64,000 bases of DNA from Sorangium aterium (GCF_028368935.1 NZ_JAQNDK010000001.1:1860001-1924000), one strand, 5' to 3'. Counted from the first letter of the stretch, positions 1 through 8,914 are shown. Numbers and translations: made by a program. The notes: generated from the letters alone by a model not told the origin.

Positions 1-25
1 TCCTTCGAACGGCGATCTCGGGCGG

Positions 26-51
26 CCGGTCGGCGCGCACGAGCCGACCGG
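26..51. other. inverted repeat (stem-loop)
   Basis: CCGGTCGGC at 26-34 pairs perfectly with GCCGACCGG at 43-51 across an 8-nt loop. It may be the terminator of a gene ending left of the window, but no T-run follows. The rest of 1-243 holds no gene I can support. Confidence 0.35.
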
Positions 52-243
52 TGGCGCCGCCAGCACGGCGGGGCGCAGCGCCGAGCGCGGCGGGCCCCAG
101 GCCCGCCCCGGCGCGGCGACAGGGACACCTTGATCCTTTCCCCTGCGAAGGAGAACGACCGCATCGACCGAACCAGCTTTTCGATAAAGTTGAAGATGCT
201 CGCCGGCGCGCCTACCCTTCCGGGGTTCGCCGAGGTGCGCGCG

Positions 244-1215
244 ATGGTCGAGCTCGAGGACATGCAGCTGTTCGTGTGCGCCGTCTCGAGCGGCAGCCTG
301 TCGGCGGCGGGGCGCGAGCTCGGGTTCTCACCGGCGGTGGCGAGCAAGCGCATGACGCGGCTGGAGGCGGCGCTCGGCGTGCGCCTGTTACAGCGCAGCT
401 CGCGGCGGCTCACGCTCACGGGCGAGGGCGCGACCTACCACGAGCGCTGCATGGCCATCCTCGCCGACGTGAGCGAGGCCGAGCTCGCGGTGACCGCCGG
501 AAAGGCCGAGGCGCGCGGCCTCCTGCGCGTGGCGGCGCCGGTGGATCTCGGCCGCCAGTGGGTGGGGCCGGCCGCGGCCGACTTCGCGGCGGCGCACCCG
601 CGGCTCAGCGTGCGCGTCAGCCTGTCGGACCGCGTGGTGGACCTGTTCGAGGCCGGCGTCGACGTGGCCGTGCGCATCGGCGCGCTGGCCGACTCCCGCC
701 TCGTCTCGCGCCGGCTGGCCCGGAGCCGCCGCGTGGTCTGCGGCGCGCCGGCCTACCTCTCGCGGCGCGGGCGGCCGCGCACGATCGCAGATCTGGCCGA
801 GCACGAGTGCATCGTGCTGCAGCGCCCGGGCATGCGCGCCCTCTCGTGGACCTTCCGCACCGAGCAGGGGCTCCACACCGTCCGGCCCTCGGGGCGGCTC
901 GTGGCCGACAGCGGCGACCTGGTGCGCGACTGGGCCGTGGCCGGCCATGGCCTCGCCTTCAAGTCGATCTGGGACGTCGCCGCCGACATCGACGCCGGGC
1001 GCCTCGTCCCGCTGCTCACCGACCTGCCCGCGCCGGGCTCGGCCGTGAACGTCATCTACCCGAGCCGGCGCTTCCTGCCCGCGAGGGCTCGGCTGTTCGT
1101 CGACTTCCTCCAGCGGCGCTTCGCCGCGCACGAGGCCGCGGTGCTGGCCGCGTCGACGCCGCGCGCGGAGCCGTCTTCACCGCCGCAATCGCCTCGCGGC
1201 AAGCGGCGCGCCTGA
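244..1215 (+). CDS. LysR-family transcriptional regulator
   Basis: DNA-binding transcription factor of about 323 residues. The N-terminus is a LysR winged helix (GSLSAAGRELGFSPAVASKR followed by LEAALGVRLLQRSSRRL). After it comes a periplasmic-binding-like effector domain (GLLRVAAPVDLG, FEAGVDVAVRIG, VVCGAPAYL) of the type that senses a small co-inducer. I chose ATG 244 because the LysR homology begins a few residues later (MVELEDMQLFV). An upstream in-frame ATG at 130 would add 38 residues unlike any LysR protein. The neighbour at 1270-1839 is convergent, so no divergent target promoter is visible. It belongs to the CrgA/DsdC-like branch that often controls aromatic or oxidative-stress genes. 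The target is unknown. Confidence 0.9.
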   Translation: MVELEDMQLFVCAVSSGSLSAAGRELGFSPAVASKRMTRLEAALGVRLLQRSSRRLTLTGEGATYHERCMAILADVSEAELAVTAGKAEARGLLRVAAPVDLGRQWVGPAAADFAAAHPRLSVRVSLSDRVVDLFEAGVDVAVRIGALADSRLVSRRLARSRRVVCGAPAYLSRRGRPRTIADLAEHECIVLQRPGMRALSWTFRTEQGLHTVRPSGRLVADSGDLVRDWAVAGHGLAFKSIWDVAADIDAGRLVPLLTDLPAPGSAVNVIYPSRRFLPARARLFVDFLQRRFAAHEAAVLAASTPRAEPSSPPQSPRGKRRA

Positions 1216-1269
1216 GGAGCCGCCCCGCGGCGCGCGAGGCGGGGCCGCTGCCGGGACGAGCGGCGCGCC

Positions 1270-1839
1270 TCAGGCGTCGGCCTGAGGCCCCGCGTCGATC
1301 GCCGACAGGAACTGCTCTCTCTCCTCGTCCGTCGGGCGCCGGCCCGAGAGGTAGCGCCGCTGGTGCGCGCGGGCCGCCGCCAGCGACGCCTGATTCAGGA
1401 CCGTTATCGGCACCTTGGGCGCATACAGGCTCGTCACCTCGATCAGCGTCGTGCCGTCCGAGCCCGGCGAGAAGCGGTAAGTCCCGAGCCCCCTCGTCCA
1501 CAGCACGTTCTCCTCGAACGCATCGACGACGATGACGAAGACCTCGGGCGAGACGCGCTCTGCAGAGAAGCGCGACGTCTGCGTGAAGTGACCGACGCCC
1601 GGGAGAGGCACGCTCATCCGGACGACGAAGCGCGGCTCACGGTACGATCCCGACTGCACCTCGCACGCGGTCCCGGGGAAGAGCTCCCGCGCGCAGCCAT
1701 GCTGATCCCACCACACGGCGGCGGCGTCGAGCGGGTCGATGTTCCCGATATCGATGACGAACCGGACCCCGCGCATGCCTCGCGCCTCGTCGTGGACGCT
1801 CTCGGCGTGCGCGATCTCCGTGTCTTCTTGCTGCCACAT
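1270..1839 (-). CDS. SRPBCC-like (START/polyketide-cyclase fold) protein
   Basis: A soluble protein of about 189 residues with no signal peptide. The pattern resembles the SRPBCC ligand-binding fold: alternating strands (RFVVRMSVPLPGVGHFTQTS, EVFVIVVDAF, GTYRFSPGSDGTTLIEVTSL) and a long C-terminal helix (LNQASLAAARAHQRRYLSGR). Members bind hydrophobic ligands in a helix-grip pocket. No catalytic residues can be named. I took the ATG at 1839 (MWQQEDTEIAH). An in-frame ATG at 1893 would add an unlikely Arg-rich leader. It converges on the LysR gene and lies divergent to the aldo/keto reductase gene, which need not imply a shared pathway. Family assignment is by pattern only. Confidence 0.6.
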   Translation of the reverse strand: MWQQEDTEIAHAESVHDEARGMRGVRFVIDIGNIDPLDAAAVWWDQHGCARELFPGTACEVQSGSYREPRFVVRMSVPLPGVGHFTQTSRFSAERVSPEVFVIVVDAFEENVLWTRGLGTYRFSPGSDGTTLIEVTSLYAPKVPITVLNQASLAAARAHQRRYLSGRRPTDEEREQFLSAIDAGPQADA

Positions 1840-2093
1840 GGTCGTCTCCTCGCCCCGCCGAGCGAGCATAAGTGAAGCTCCGTTGCGCATCAAGGAAGCG
1901 GCCCTTCACGCTGAATCCGCGCCGCCGCCACATCACGACGAGGCCTCCGGCGCGGCGCGCAACGCCTGTCGCGCGCTCGGCGGCGCCGCCGCCGCGCCGG
2001 CTCATGACGGCGCGACTCAGGCAGAACCCTACGACGCGTTCAGCCCTGGGGCGTGGACGGCTCACGGAGCGCGTTGCTACCCTCCCCGTCGCC

Positions 2094-3065
2094 ATGAACT
2101 ACCGCAATCTCGGACGCACTGGCCTGAAGGTCAGCCCCCTGTGCCTCGGCACGATGAACTTCGGCCCGGAGACCAGCGAGCCCGACAGCTTCGCCATCAT
2201 GGACCGGGCGCTCGGGCACGGGATCAACTTCTTCGACACAGCCAACGTCTACGGCCGGAAGCGCGGAGAGGGGATCACCGAGCAGATCGTCGGGCGCTGG
2301 CTCGCCCAGGGTGATGGGCGCCGGGACCGCATCGTGCTCGCCACGAAGGTCTACGGCCTCATGGGTGAAGGGCCCAACGACAGGAGGCTCTCGGCCTATC
2401 ACGTCCGGCGCGCCTGCGAGGCGAGCCTGCGCCGCCTGCAGACAGACCATATCGACCTCTACCAGATGCACCACATCGACCGCGAGACGCCCTGGGACGA
2501 GATCTGGCAGGCGATGGAGCAGCTCGTCCGCGAGGGGAAGGTCCTCTATGTCGGCAGCAGCAACTTCGCCGGATGGCAGATCGCGCACGCGAACGGCCTC
2601 GCCGCGCAGCGGCACTTCCTCGGCCTCGTCTCGGAGCAGAGCCTGTACAACCTCGACGCGCGCACCGTCGAGCTGGAGGTCCTGCCCGCGTGCCGCGCGC
2701 TCGGCCTCGCCGTGCTGCCCTGGAGCCCGCTCGCCGGCGGGCTGCTCGGCGGCGCCCTCCAGAAGGCGCGCGAGGGCCGGCGCTCCTCCGCCGACGCGCT
2801 GGCGCGCATCGAGAAGAACCGCGCCAAGCTGGAGGCGTACGAGGCGTTCTGCGCCGAGATCGGAGAGAGGCCCGCCGACGTGGCCGTGGCCTGGCTGCTC
2901 CGGAACCCCGTCGTGACGTCGCCCATCCTCGGCCCGCGCACCGTCGAGCAGCTCGACGGGAGCCTGCGCGCCCTCGAGATCACGCTGACGCCGGAGCACC
3001 TCGGGCGGCTCGACGCGATGTTCCCCGGCCCCGGCGGCGAGGCGCCGGAGGCCTACGCCTGGTAG
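2094..3065 (+). CDS. aldo/keto reductase
   Basis: A 323-residue NADPH-dependent oxidoreductase with a TIM-barrel fold, expected to reduce aldehydes or ketones in the cytoplasm. The catalytic tetrad is visible: Asp48 and Tyr53 (FFDTANVYG), Lys85 (LATKVYG) and His126 (YQMHHID). The family hallmark VGSSNFAGWQIA and the C-terminal cofactor-binding stretch VVTSPILGPRTVEQL are present. The closest type is the YghZ/Tas-like AKR group. I chose ATG 2094 because MNYRNLGRTGLKVSPLCLG is the canonical family start; the frame is open upstream to 1872 but carries no homology. The gene stands alone between the divergent SRPBCC gene and the MBL-fold gene, with a short tandem repeat directly after its stop codon. 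Confidence 0.93.
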   Translation: MNYRNLGRTGLKVSPLCLGTMNFGPETSEPDSFAIMDRALGHGINFFDTANVYGRKRGEGITEQIVGRWLAQGDGRRDRIVLATKVYGLMGEGPNDRRLSAYHVRRACEASLRRLQTDHIDLYQMHHIDRETPWDEIWQAMEQLVREGKVLYVGSSNFAGWQIAHANGLAAQRHFLGLVSEQSLYNLDARTVELEVLPACRALGLAVLPWSPLAGGLLGGALQKAREGRRSSADALARIEKNRAKLEAYEAFCAEIGERPADVAVAWLLRNPVVTSPILGPRTVEQLDGSLRALEITLTPEHLGRLDAMFPGPGGEAPEAYAW

Positions 3066-3149
3066 CGCCGCCCGCGCCACGCTGCGCGGCGCTCGCCGCC
3101 CGCGCCACACTGCGCGGCGCTCGCCGCCCGCGCCACACTGCGCGGCGCT
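3066..3149. repeat. three tandem copies of a 28-bp unit
   Basis: Units at 3066-3093, 3094-3121 and 3122-3149. The second and third are identical and the first differs at one base. Each carries the core GCCACACTGCGCGGCGCTCG. A partial fourth unit (CGCCTGC) follows. The array begins at the base after the aldo/keto reductase stop codon. Confidence 0.9.
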
Positions 3150-3295
3150 CGCCTGCACCCGGGCGCCACGCCTGCGCCATCCTCATGAATCGCGCCGCGG
3201 GACGGGTCGATTTCGATTCCATGGCGTCGCGCGGGGGGCCTACGCTCAGAGATCTGGAGACGCGTCAAGAGACGCTCGCGCACAAGGGGACGGAT

Positions 3296-4258
3296 ATGGG
3301 CCGATGGCGGTATGAGCGAGGGCTGCAGGACATCGGCAATGGTTGCTTTGCCTATCTCCAGCCGGCCGGGACCTGGGGCCTCAGCAACGCGGGGCTCGTC
3401 ACGTCGGACGGCGAGGCCCTGCTCGTCGACACGCTCTTCGACCTGAAGCGCACGCGCGAGATGCTCGACGCCATGCGCGCGGCGGCCCCCGCCGCGGCGC
3501 GGATCGGCACCGTCGTGAACACCCACGCGAACGGCGACCATTGCTACGGCAACGCGCTCGTCGAGGGCGCGACCATCATCGCCACGCGCGCCGGCGCCGC
3601 CGAGATGGACGAGATCCCCGCGCCGATGCTGGCCACGCTGATGCGACAGGCGCGCAGCGGCGGCGCCGGCGCGCTGGGCGAGTACCTCGTCCATTGCTTC
3701 GGCGCCTTCGACTTCGACGGGATCGCCCCGACGCCGCCGACCCGGGTGTTCGACGGGGAGCTGACCGTCGCGATCGGGGGCAAGGAGGTCCGCCTCATCG
3801 AGGTGGGCCCCTCGCACACGAAGGGCGATCTGCTCGTGCACGTGCCGTCGGACCGGGTGATCTACACGGGAGACGTCCTCTTCATCGACGTGACGCCGAT
3901 CCTGTGGGCAGGGCCCGTCGGCAACTGGCTCAAGGCCTGCGACATCCTGCTCGCGGCCGACGTCGACGTCATCGTGCCGGGACACGGCCCCATCACGGAT
4001 CGCACGGGCGTGCGCGCGGTCCGCGACTATCTCGTGTACATCCGCGACGAGGCCCGGCGCCGCTACGACGCCGGCATGCCCCCGGCGGACGCCGCCCGCG
4101 ACATCGCGCTCGCCGACTACGCGAGCTGGGGCGACGCCGAGCGCATCGTCGTCAACGTGCACACGCTCTACAGCGAGTTCAGCGGCGGGAAGCTCCCCTT
4201 GCCGGGCCCTATCGCGCTCTTCGGCCTCATGGCCGAGCTCGCGCGTCGGCCGCGTTGA
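3296..4258 (+). CDS. MBL-fold metallohydrolase
   Basis: A 320-residue metallo-beta-lactamase-superfamily enzyme. Metal-site motifs are NTHANGDH (His77, Asn79, Asp81, His82), the His in EVGPSHTKGD, Asp in IYTGDVLF and His in VPGHGPI. Asn replaces the second His of the usual HxHxDH motif. This variant is known in a subset of the superfamily and may alter or remove one metal site. There is no signal peptide. The C-terminal 80 residues are helical and are not part of the core fold. I chose ATG 3296 for the good ribosome site (AAGGGGACGG) just upstream; the frame is open further upstream without homology. The substrate is unknown. It stands alone between the aldo/keto reductase and the sugar transporter. 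Confidence 0.85.
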   Translation: MGRWRYERGLQDIGNGCFAYLQPAGTWGLSNAGLVTSDGEALLVDTLFDLKRTREMLDAMRAAAPAAARIGTVVNTHANGDHCYGNALVEGATIIATRAGAAEMDEIPAPMLATLMRQARSGGAGALGEYLVHCFGAFDFDGIAPTPPTRVFDGELTVAIGGKEVRLIEVGPSHTKGDLLVHVPSDRVIYTGDVLFIDVTPILWAGPVGNWLKACDILLAADVDVIVPGHGPITDRTGVRAVRDYLVYIRDEARRRYDAGMPPADAARDIALADYASWGDAERIVVNVHTLYSEFSGGKLPLPGPIALFGLMAELARRPR

Positions 4259-4519
4259 GCGATCCAGGAGAAGATCGCGATCATCATGAGTCTGTCGTCG
4301 CGAGCAGCGAAGTTAAGCTAAGCGAAGATCACGCCCGTCGTCGTCCCTGGCAGCAGGCGATCCTCGGCGCCTCGGCCGCGCACAGAGGGGCGCCGCCCGC
4401 CGCCATGGACACAGAGTTTCCCCTGAGGACGATTCCCGGTCAAGCGAGGTCACGGGCTCGCTGGGACAGCCAATGTCCTTGCCATCGCATGTGCATCTCG
4501 CCCCCTGTCGGGGCGCCGA

Positions 4520-5386
4520 TCACCCTTTCAGGCCGGTGCGAGCGACACCCTCGATCACGTACCGCTGGGCCGCGATGAACACGGCGAGGATCGGGACGCT
4601 CGCGACCACCGCGCCCGCCGCAACGAGGGCGTAATCGGTGGAGTGAGCCGCCTGCAGCAGCGCGAGGCCGGGCGACAGCGTGAGCTTCTCGGGGTTGAAC
4701 AGCACGTAGATGGGCCAGAGGAAGTCGTTCCAGTTGCTCAGCACGCTGAGCACGGCCAGCGTGGCCAGGGCCGGCTTCGACAGAGGCAAAACAATTTTCC
4801 AGAGCACTTGGAGCCGGGTGGCGCCGTCGAGCGCCGCCGCCTCCTCGAGCTCTCGCGGGAAACCGAGGAAGAACTGGCGCAGGAAGAGGACGCCGAACGC
4901 CGAAGCGGCCGGCGGCACGACGAGCGCCGGGAGGCTGTCGAGCCAGCCGAGGGACCTGACGATGAGATAATTCGCAGGCAGGAACAGGATCGGCGGGACG
5001 AACAGCGTGGCGAGGACCGCGGCGAGCACGAGCCGCTTGCCGCGGAACTCCATCCGCGCGAGCGCGTACGCCGCCGGGGCCGCCGTGGCCAGCACGAGCA
5101 GCGCGTGCGCCACGGCGGAAAGGACGCTGTTCAGGAGCCAGCGGAGCACCGGCGCCTGGGAGCCCGAGCGCGCGAGCGCCTCGTAGCTCTCGACGGTCAC
5201 CCGCGCGGGCAGGAGCGTGGGCGGCATCGCCGTCGCCTCGTACGGCGACTTGAGCGACGTGAGCGCCATCCAGATCACCGGGGCGAGGTAGATCACGGCG
5301 AGGAGGATCAGCGCAGCATACGAGAGCGCTCTCCAGACCTGCAGGCGGCGGACAGGGCAGCTCCCCTGGACCCGCGGGAGCCTCAT
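4520..5386 (-). CDS. carbohydrate ABC transporter permease (MalG/UgpE type)
   Basis: An inner-membrane permease of 288 residues with about six transmembrane segments. The C-terminal half holds the EAA loop that docks to the ATPase (EEAAALDGATRLQVLWKIVL, then PLSKPALATL). The N-terminal membrane segment (ALSYAALILLAVIYLAPVIW) is typical of the MalG/UgpE/LacG family. The ATG at 5386 overlaps the stop of the upstream permease by 4 bp (ATGA), so translation is probably coupled. It is the last gene of the binding protein-permease-permease operon. No ATP-binding subunit gene is in the window, so a shared MsmX/UgpC-type ATPase elsewhere is expected. Confidence 0.93.
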   Translation of the reverse strand: MRLPRVQGSCPVRRLQVWRALSYAALILLAVIYLAPVIWMALTSLKSPYEATAMPPTLLPARVTVESYEALARSGSQAPVLRWLLNSVLSAVAHALLVLATAAPAAYALARMEFRGKRLVLAAVLATLFVPPILFLPANYLIVRSLGWLDSLPALVVPPAASAFGVLFLRQFFLGFPRELEEAAALDGATRLQVLWKIVLPLSKPALATLAVLSVLSNWNDFLWPIYVLFNPEKLTLSPGLALLQAAHSTDYALVAAGAVVASVPILAVFIAAQRYVIEGVARTGLKG

Positions 5387-6381
5387 CGAGCCTCCTCGTC
5401 GCCGCCCCGGCCGAAGAACAGGAGGACCATGCCGAGGTTCACGAGCGCGAGGAGCAAGGCATGGACGTAGCTCATGGCCGCCGCGGCGCCGAGCCGGAAG
5501 CTCCGGAACCCCTCCTCGGCGATGTACATGATGACAGTGCGGGTCTCGCTCCCAGGTCCGCCCCCGGTGACCAGGTAGGCCTGTCCGAACATGTTGGCCG
5601 ACCCGAGCACGGTCATCATCACGACGAACATGACCACCGGCCTGAGCCCGGGCAGGGTGACGTGGCGGAACAGCTGCCAGCGGGTCGCGCCGTCGATGCG
5701 GGCAGCGTCGTAGATCTCCCGGTGGATGTTCTGCAGCCCGGCCAGGTAGATCACGGTGTTGTATCCTAGGGTCCACCAGACCGTCATGCCCACCAGCGAG
5801 ACCCACACCCAGGGGACCGCCGTGGTCCATCCCGTGCCGGCGGGCAATCCCACCTTCCCCAGCAGGTGGTTGATGACGCCGACGTGGGGGTCGAGCAACA
5901 GGCGCCACACGAGGGCCACGACCGCCACGCCGAGCACGTAAGGCGCGAAGAACAGGGCCCGGAAGAGCGATCTCCCTGGAAAGCTCCGGTCGAGCGCGAG
6001 GGCGAGGAGCAGCGGGAGCGTCACAAGGACAGGCACGCTCAGCGCCGTGAAGAGGGCTGTGGCCCGCAGCGCACGCCAGAAGTTGCCGCGGCTCGGCGAG
6101 CCGGACCGGAACAGGTCAGCATAGTTGTCGAGCCCGACCCACGGACTCGACGGCAGGAACGGGTCCCAGTCGTGAAGGCTTATCCACACCCCGAGGGCGA
6201 TCGGCGCCAGCACGAAGAGGCCGAACAGCGCGAGGTACGGCGTGAGGAACAGGTACGGCGCCCACCAGCGCGAGCGCGCGGGGCCGCGACCCCGGAGCTG
6301 CCCGACGCCGGGTGCGCTCTGCGCGCCGCCGTCCACCTCCGCCTGGCCGGGCTCCACGAGGGGTACGTCGACCGCGCTCAC
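5383..6381 (-). CDS. carbohydrate ABC transporter permease (MalF/UgpA type)
   Basis: A permease of 332 residues. After a hydrophilic N-terminus of about 40 residues comes a MalF/UgpA-type bundle starting WWAPYLFLTPYLALFGLFVL. It contains the family motif WVGLDNYADLF and an EAA loop (IYDAARIDGATRWQLFRHVT, LPGLRP). The start is GTG at 6381, whose GTGA overlaps the stop of the binding-protein gene by 4 bp; the ATGA of the next permease overlaps its own stop. The three genes are therefore translationally chained. It forms the heterodimeric membrane channel with the 4520-5386 product. Sugar specificity cannot be read from the sequence. Confidence 0.93.
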   Translation of the reverse strand: MSAVDVPLVEPGQAEVDGGAQSAPGVGQLRGRGPARSRWWAPYLFLTPYLALFGLFVLAPIALGVWISLHDWDPFLPSSPWVGLDNYADLFRSGSPSRGNFWRALRATALFTALSVPVLVTLPLLLALALDRSFPGRSLFRALFFAPYVLGVAVVALVWRLLLDPHVGVINHLLGKVGLPAGTGWTTAVPWVWVSLVGMTVWWTLGYNTVIYLAGLQNIHREIYDAARIDGATRWQLFRHVTLPGLRPVVMFVVMMTVLGSANMFGQAYLVTGGGPGSETRTVIMYIAEEGFRSFRLGAAAAMSYVHALLLALVNLGMVLLFFGRGGDEEAR

Positions 6382-7748
6382 AGGGCCCTCGCGAACTTCC
6401 TCAGGTTGGCCGCGAGCAGCGCGTCGGCCTCGCGGGCCGCGCGGCGCAGGGCCGCCCTCGGCGTGGCCCGCAGCAGCACGGCCTCGTTCACCGCGAGATC
6501 GAGCGTGGACGCCCGCACCGCGTCGATCCCGGCGATCGCCGGCGGAAAGCGGACCACCGGGAGCTGCTCGGCGAAGATCGCCTGCTCGGTCATGCGCTGG
6601 AACGCGGCGCTCTCCCGCGCCTCGCGCCGGGCGGGCACCATGCCGGCCTCCGCCCACTCGAGGGAGTGCCTGCTGAGCCAGTCGAGGAAGACCACCGAGG
6701 CCTGCAGCCGGCGCTCGCCAGCCGAGGGCTGGCGCGCGAGCACGAGGTGATGCGCGTTGGCCCAGACCGCCCGCTGCGCGCCGATGGTGGGCACCGGCGC
6801 GACAGCCCACTTGAGCCCGGGGGTCGCCCTGTAGATGTTGATCATCCAGATGCCGTTCCAGATGAAGGCGTTCCGGTCGTTGGTGAAGGCGATGCTGTCG
6901 GCGTCCTGGCCGACGTCGCGCGGGCTGTAGCCCCGCTGGATCAGCTCGAGCATGAAGCCCAGCGCCTCGACGCCTGCCTCGGCGTCGAACGTGGCCCGGA
7001 CGCCGTCCTCCGAGAACAGCTGTCCGCCCTCCTGCCACAGGAGCGATTGGAACATCAGCCCTCCGGTGAACAGGGCTGGCGACACCCACGATCCCTGGAC
7101 CCCCCTTTGCTTCAGCTGCTCGAGGATCGCCAGGTAGTCGCGCCGCGAGCGCGGCAGCGCGGCGTCGCCGAGGCCGGCGCCGGCCAGCACAGCGCGGTTG
7201 TAGTAGAGGCCGAGGGGGTGGACATCGAGGGGAACGCCGTAACGGCGGCCCCGGAAGACGCCCGCGCTCCAGAGCGTGTCGGAGAAATCGCCGGCGCCGA
7301 GGCCGAGCGCCTCGGTCACCTCGTCGAGCGGAAGGATGGTGCGGTGGACCGCCGCCGTGGCCAGCTGATCGGCGTGCATGACGGCCACGTCGGGGCCATG
7401 GCCGCTCTCGACCGCGGCCGGCATCTTTTGATAGAAGTCGCCCCACCGGGTCACGCTCATCCGCACGGTGATGTTGTCGTGCTCGCGGTTGAACCGCTCG
7501 ATGAGCCGCTCCATCGGCAGCCGGTCGCCCCCGGTGAAGCCCGTCCAGAACGCGAGTTCGACGGCCGGGCCCCCGTATCCCCGGCTGCCGCCGGCGGCGA
7601 TCGCGGCCTGATCGCGCACGTCGACCGGCTCGCCGCGACAGCCGAGCAGCAACAGCCCCGCTGCCGCCCCCGCGCCCGCGAGGAGCTCGCGACGGCCCGG
7701 CGGCCGCCCAGGCCCTCCTCGCGTCTCCGGTGCTCGCGCCCTCTGCAT
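6378..7748 (-). CDS. extracellular sugar-binding lipoprotein of an ABC importer
   Basis: A family-1 solute-binding protein of 456 residues. The N-terminus has twin arginines (19-20) before a hydrophobic stretch that ends in a lipobox LLLLGC (Cys37), so it is probably a Tat-exported lipoprotein. The mature part shows the family pattern: VELAFWTGFTGGDRLPMERL, GHGPDVAVMHADQL, RYGVPLDVHPLGLYYNRAVL and AFTNDRNAFIWNGIWM. I took ATG 7748; an in-frame ATG at 7826 would place 26 Arg-rich residues ahead of the signal sequence. It is the first gene of the operon with two permeases. Its relatives bind oligosaccharides or glycerol-phosphate; the ligand here is unknown. Confidence 0.9.
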   Translation of the reverse strand: MQRARAPETRGGPGRPPGRRELLAGAGAAAGLLLLGCRGEPVDVRDQAAIAAGGSRGYGGPAVELAFWTGFTGGDRLPMERLIERFNREHDNITVRMSVTRWGDFYQKMPAAVESGHGPDVAVMHADQLATAAVHRTILPLDEVTEALGLGAGDFSDTLWSAGVFRGRRYGVPLDVHPLGLYYNRAVLAGAGLGDAALPRSRRDYLAILEQLKQRGVQGSWVSPALFTGGLMFQSLLWQEGGQLFSEDGVRATFDAEAGVEALGFMLELIQRGYSPRDVGQDADSIAFTNDRNAFIWNGIWMINIYRATPGLKWAVAPVPTIGAQRAVWANAHHLVLARQPSAGERRLQASVVFLDWLSRHSLEWAEAGMVPARREARESAAFQRMTEQAIFAEQLPVVRFPPAIAGIDAVRASTLDLAVNEAVLLRATPRAALRRAAREADALLAANLRKFARAL

Positions 7749-8033
7749 TTGCCCTCTGTTCCTGCGATCCCCGCAGAGGGCTCGCTTCCGGCCTGTCGCG
7801 CGCGACCGGGCCGAGCCGTGGCTCAACCCCGGGTCCCCCGGCTGCCGCGGCGATTTGCACCGACGTCATCCGCCGTCCAGCGGATTATTCCCGGAGAGCA
7901 GCGGAGACCACGCGATCATCCCTGGTTGCTCTTATCTTCTGTTTTTCGAGGGCAGATTTCATCCCGGTTCATCGCCGAAGACAGGAAGGCTGCCAGCAGG
8001 ACATGATGGCTGCCGGGCGGCCTCCTGTTGCGC

Positions 8034-8717
8034 CTATGGCGCCCCCGGCGCGGCGGGGCCGCGGCGGAGCGCGCCGCCGGCCTTCGCGCCGAGCACCACG
8101 ACATCGACGATGGACTCCAGGGCGCCGGCGTCGACGGGCCCGCGCAGGCGGAACAGGCGGTTCGTCACGACGCCTCGGATCATCTCCACCAGGAGGTCGA
8201 GATCGGTGCCCGGCGGCAGCTCGCCGCGCGCGACGCCGCGCTCGAGCACCTCCCGCCACGGGGCGAGGCGCTCCTCGCGGAGCGCGCGGGCGAGCGCCTC
8301 GACCTCCGGCACGTGCAGCTCGGCCAGGAGCATGCGGTAGATGCCCTGCCCCTCGGGCGTCGAGGCCACGGCGACGAAGCGCCGCACGAGCTCGAGCAAA
8401 TCGAGCCGCAGCGCGCCGGTGTCCGGCGGCGCCTGGCGGCCGTCGGAGAACGAGCGAAGCGTCGCCTTGACGAGCTCGGCCTTGGTCGGCCAGCGGCGGT
8501 AGATCGTCGTCTTGTTCACGCCTGCCCGCGCCGCGACGTCCTCCACCCGGAGCGCCGCGTAGCCCGCGCGCGCGATCTCCGCGGCGGCCGCGTGCATCAC
8601 CGCCCGCACCACGCGCTCGCTGCGGCCCCCGTGCCGCGCGCCGTGCACGCCGGTCCGACGGCGCCCCACCGCGGGGGCGGGCTCAGCCGAGGGCGGCTCT
8701 CTCAGGGTGGGCGACAT
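8034..8717 (-). CDS. TetR/AcrR-family transcriptional repressor
   Basis: A repressor of about 227 residues. The TetR helix-turn-helix is clear: AAAAEIARAGYAALRVEDVA then RAGVNKTTIYRRWPTKAELV. The C-terminal ligand domain contains LAELHVPEVEALARALREER and ends LRRGPAAPGAP. The start is uncertain: ATGs at 8753, 8729 and 8717 are in frame and all precede the helix-turn-helix; I used 8717. The gene is divergent from the EmrAB-type efflux operon, and two matching operator-like dyads lie in the 197-bp interval. By analogy with AcrR/TtgR systems it probably represses the pump and itself until a toxic ligand binds. That regulatory link is inference. Confidence 0.9.
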   Translation of the reverse strand: MSPTLREPPSAEPAPAVGRRRTGVHGARHGGRSERVVRAVMHAAAAEIARAGYAALRVEDVAARAGVNKTTIYRRWPTKAELVKATLRSFSDGRQAPPDTGALRLDLLELVRRFVAVASTPEGQGIYRMLLAELHVPEVEALARALREERLAPWREVLERGVARGELPPGTDLDLLVEMIRGVVTNRLFRLRGPVDAGALESIVDVVVLGAKAGGALRRGPAAPGAP

Positions 8718-8798
8718 GGCGCTCCGCATCTCGAGGGCGCTCCATGGAACCACGACCGCACAAGTCGGTGGGCGCCGGAGGCCTCGGTCCGACTATGG

Positions 8799-8855
8799 CA
8801 ACAAACAGTTGTCTTTGGTAGCCCCCGTGGTACCACTATCGCAACCATAGGTTGC
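8799..8855. promoter_or_regulatory. two operator-like dyads between tetR and the efflux operon
   Basis: Site 1 is CAAC-AAACA-GTTG at 8799-8811. Site 2 is CAAC-CATAG-GTTG at 8842-8854, extended to a perfect GCAACC-ATA-GGTTGC at 8841-8855. Both have CAAC-N5-GTTG geometry and their centres are 43 bp apart. They are the probable binding sites of the adjacent TetR protein and lie 60-116 bp upstream of the adaptor gene start. Confidence 0.65.
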
Positions 8856-8914
8856 CTTAGAGATGCGGCCGTTCGATGCGCCGCGGTCGGGGCGACGAGG
8901 AGCAAGCGGCGACC

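Noticed and set aside
1-243. Gene running into the window from the left
   Set aside because: The open frame from 51 has composition of an out-of-frame shadow of the LysR gene; no protein feature is visible.
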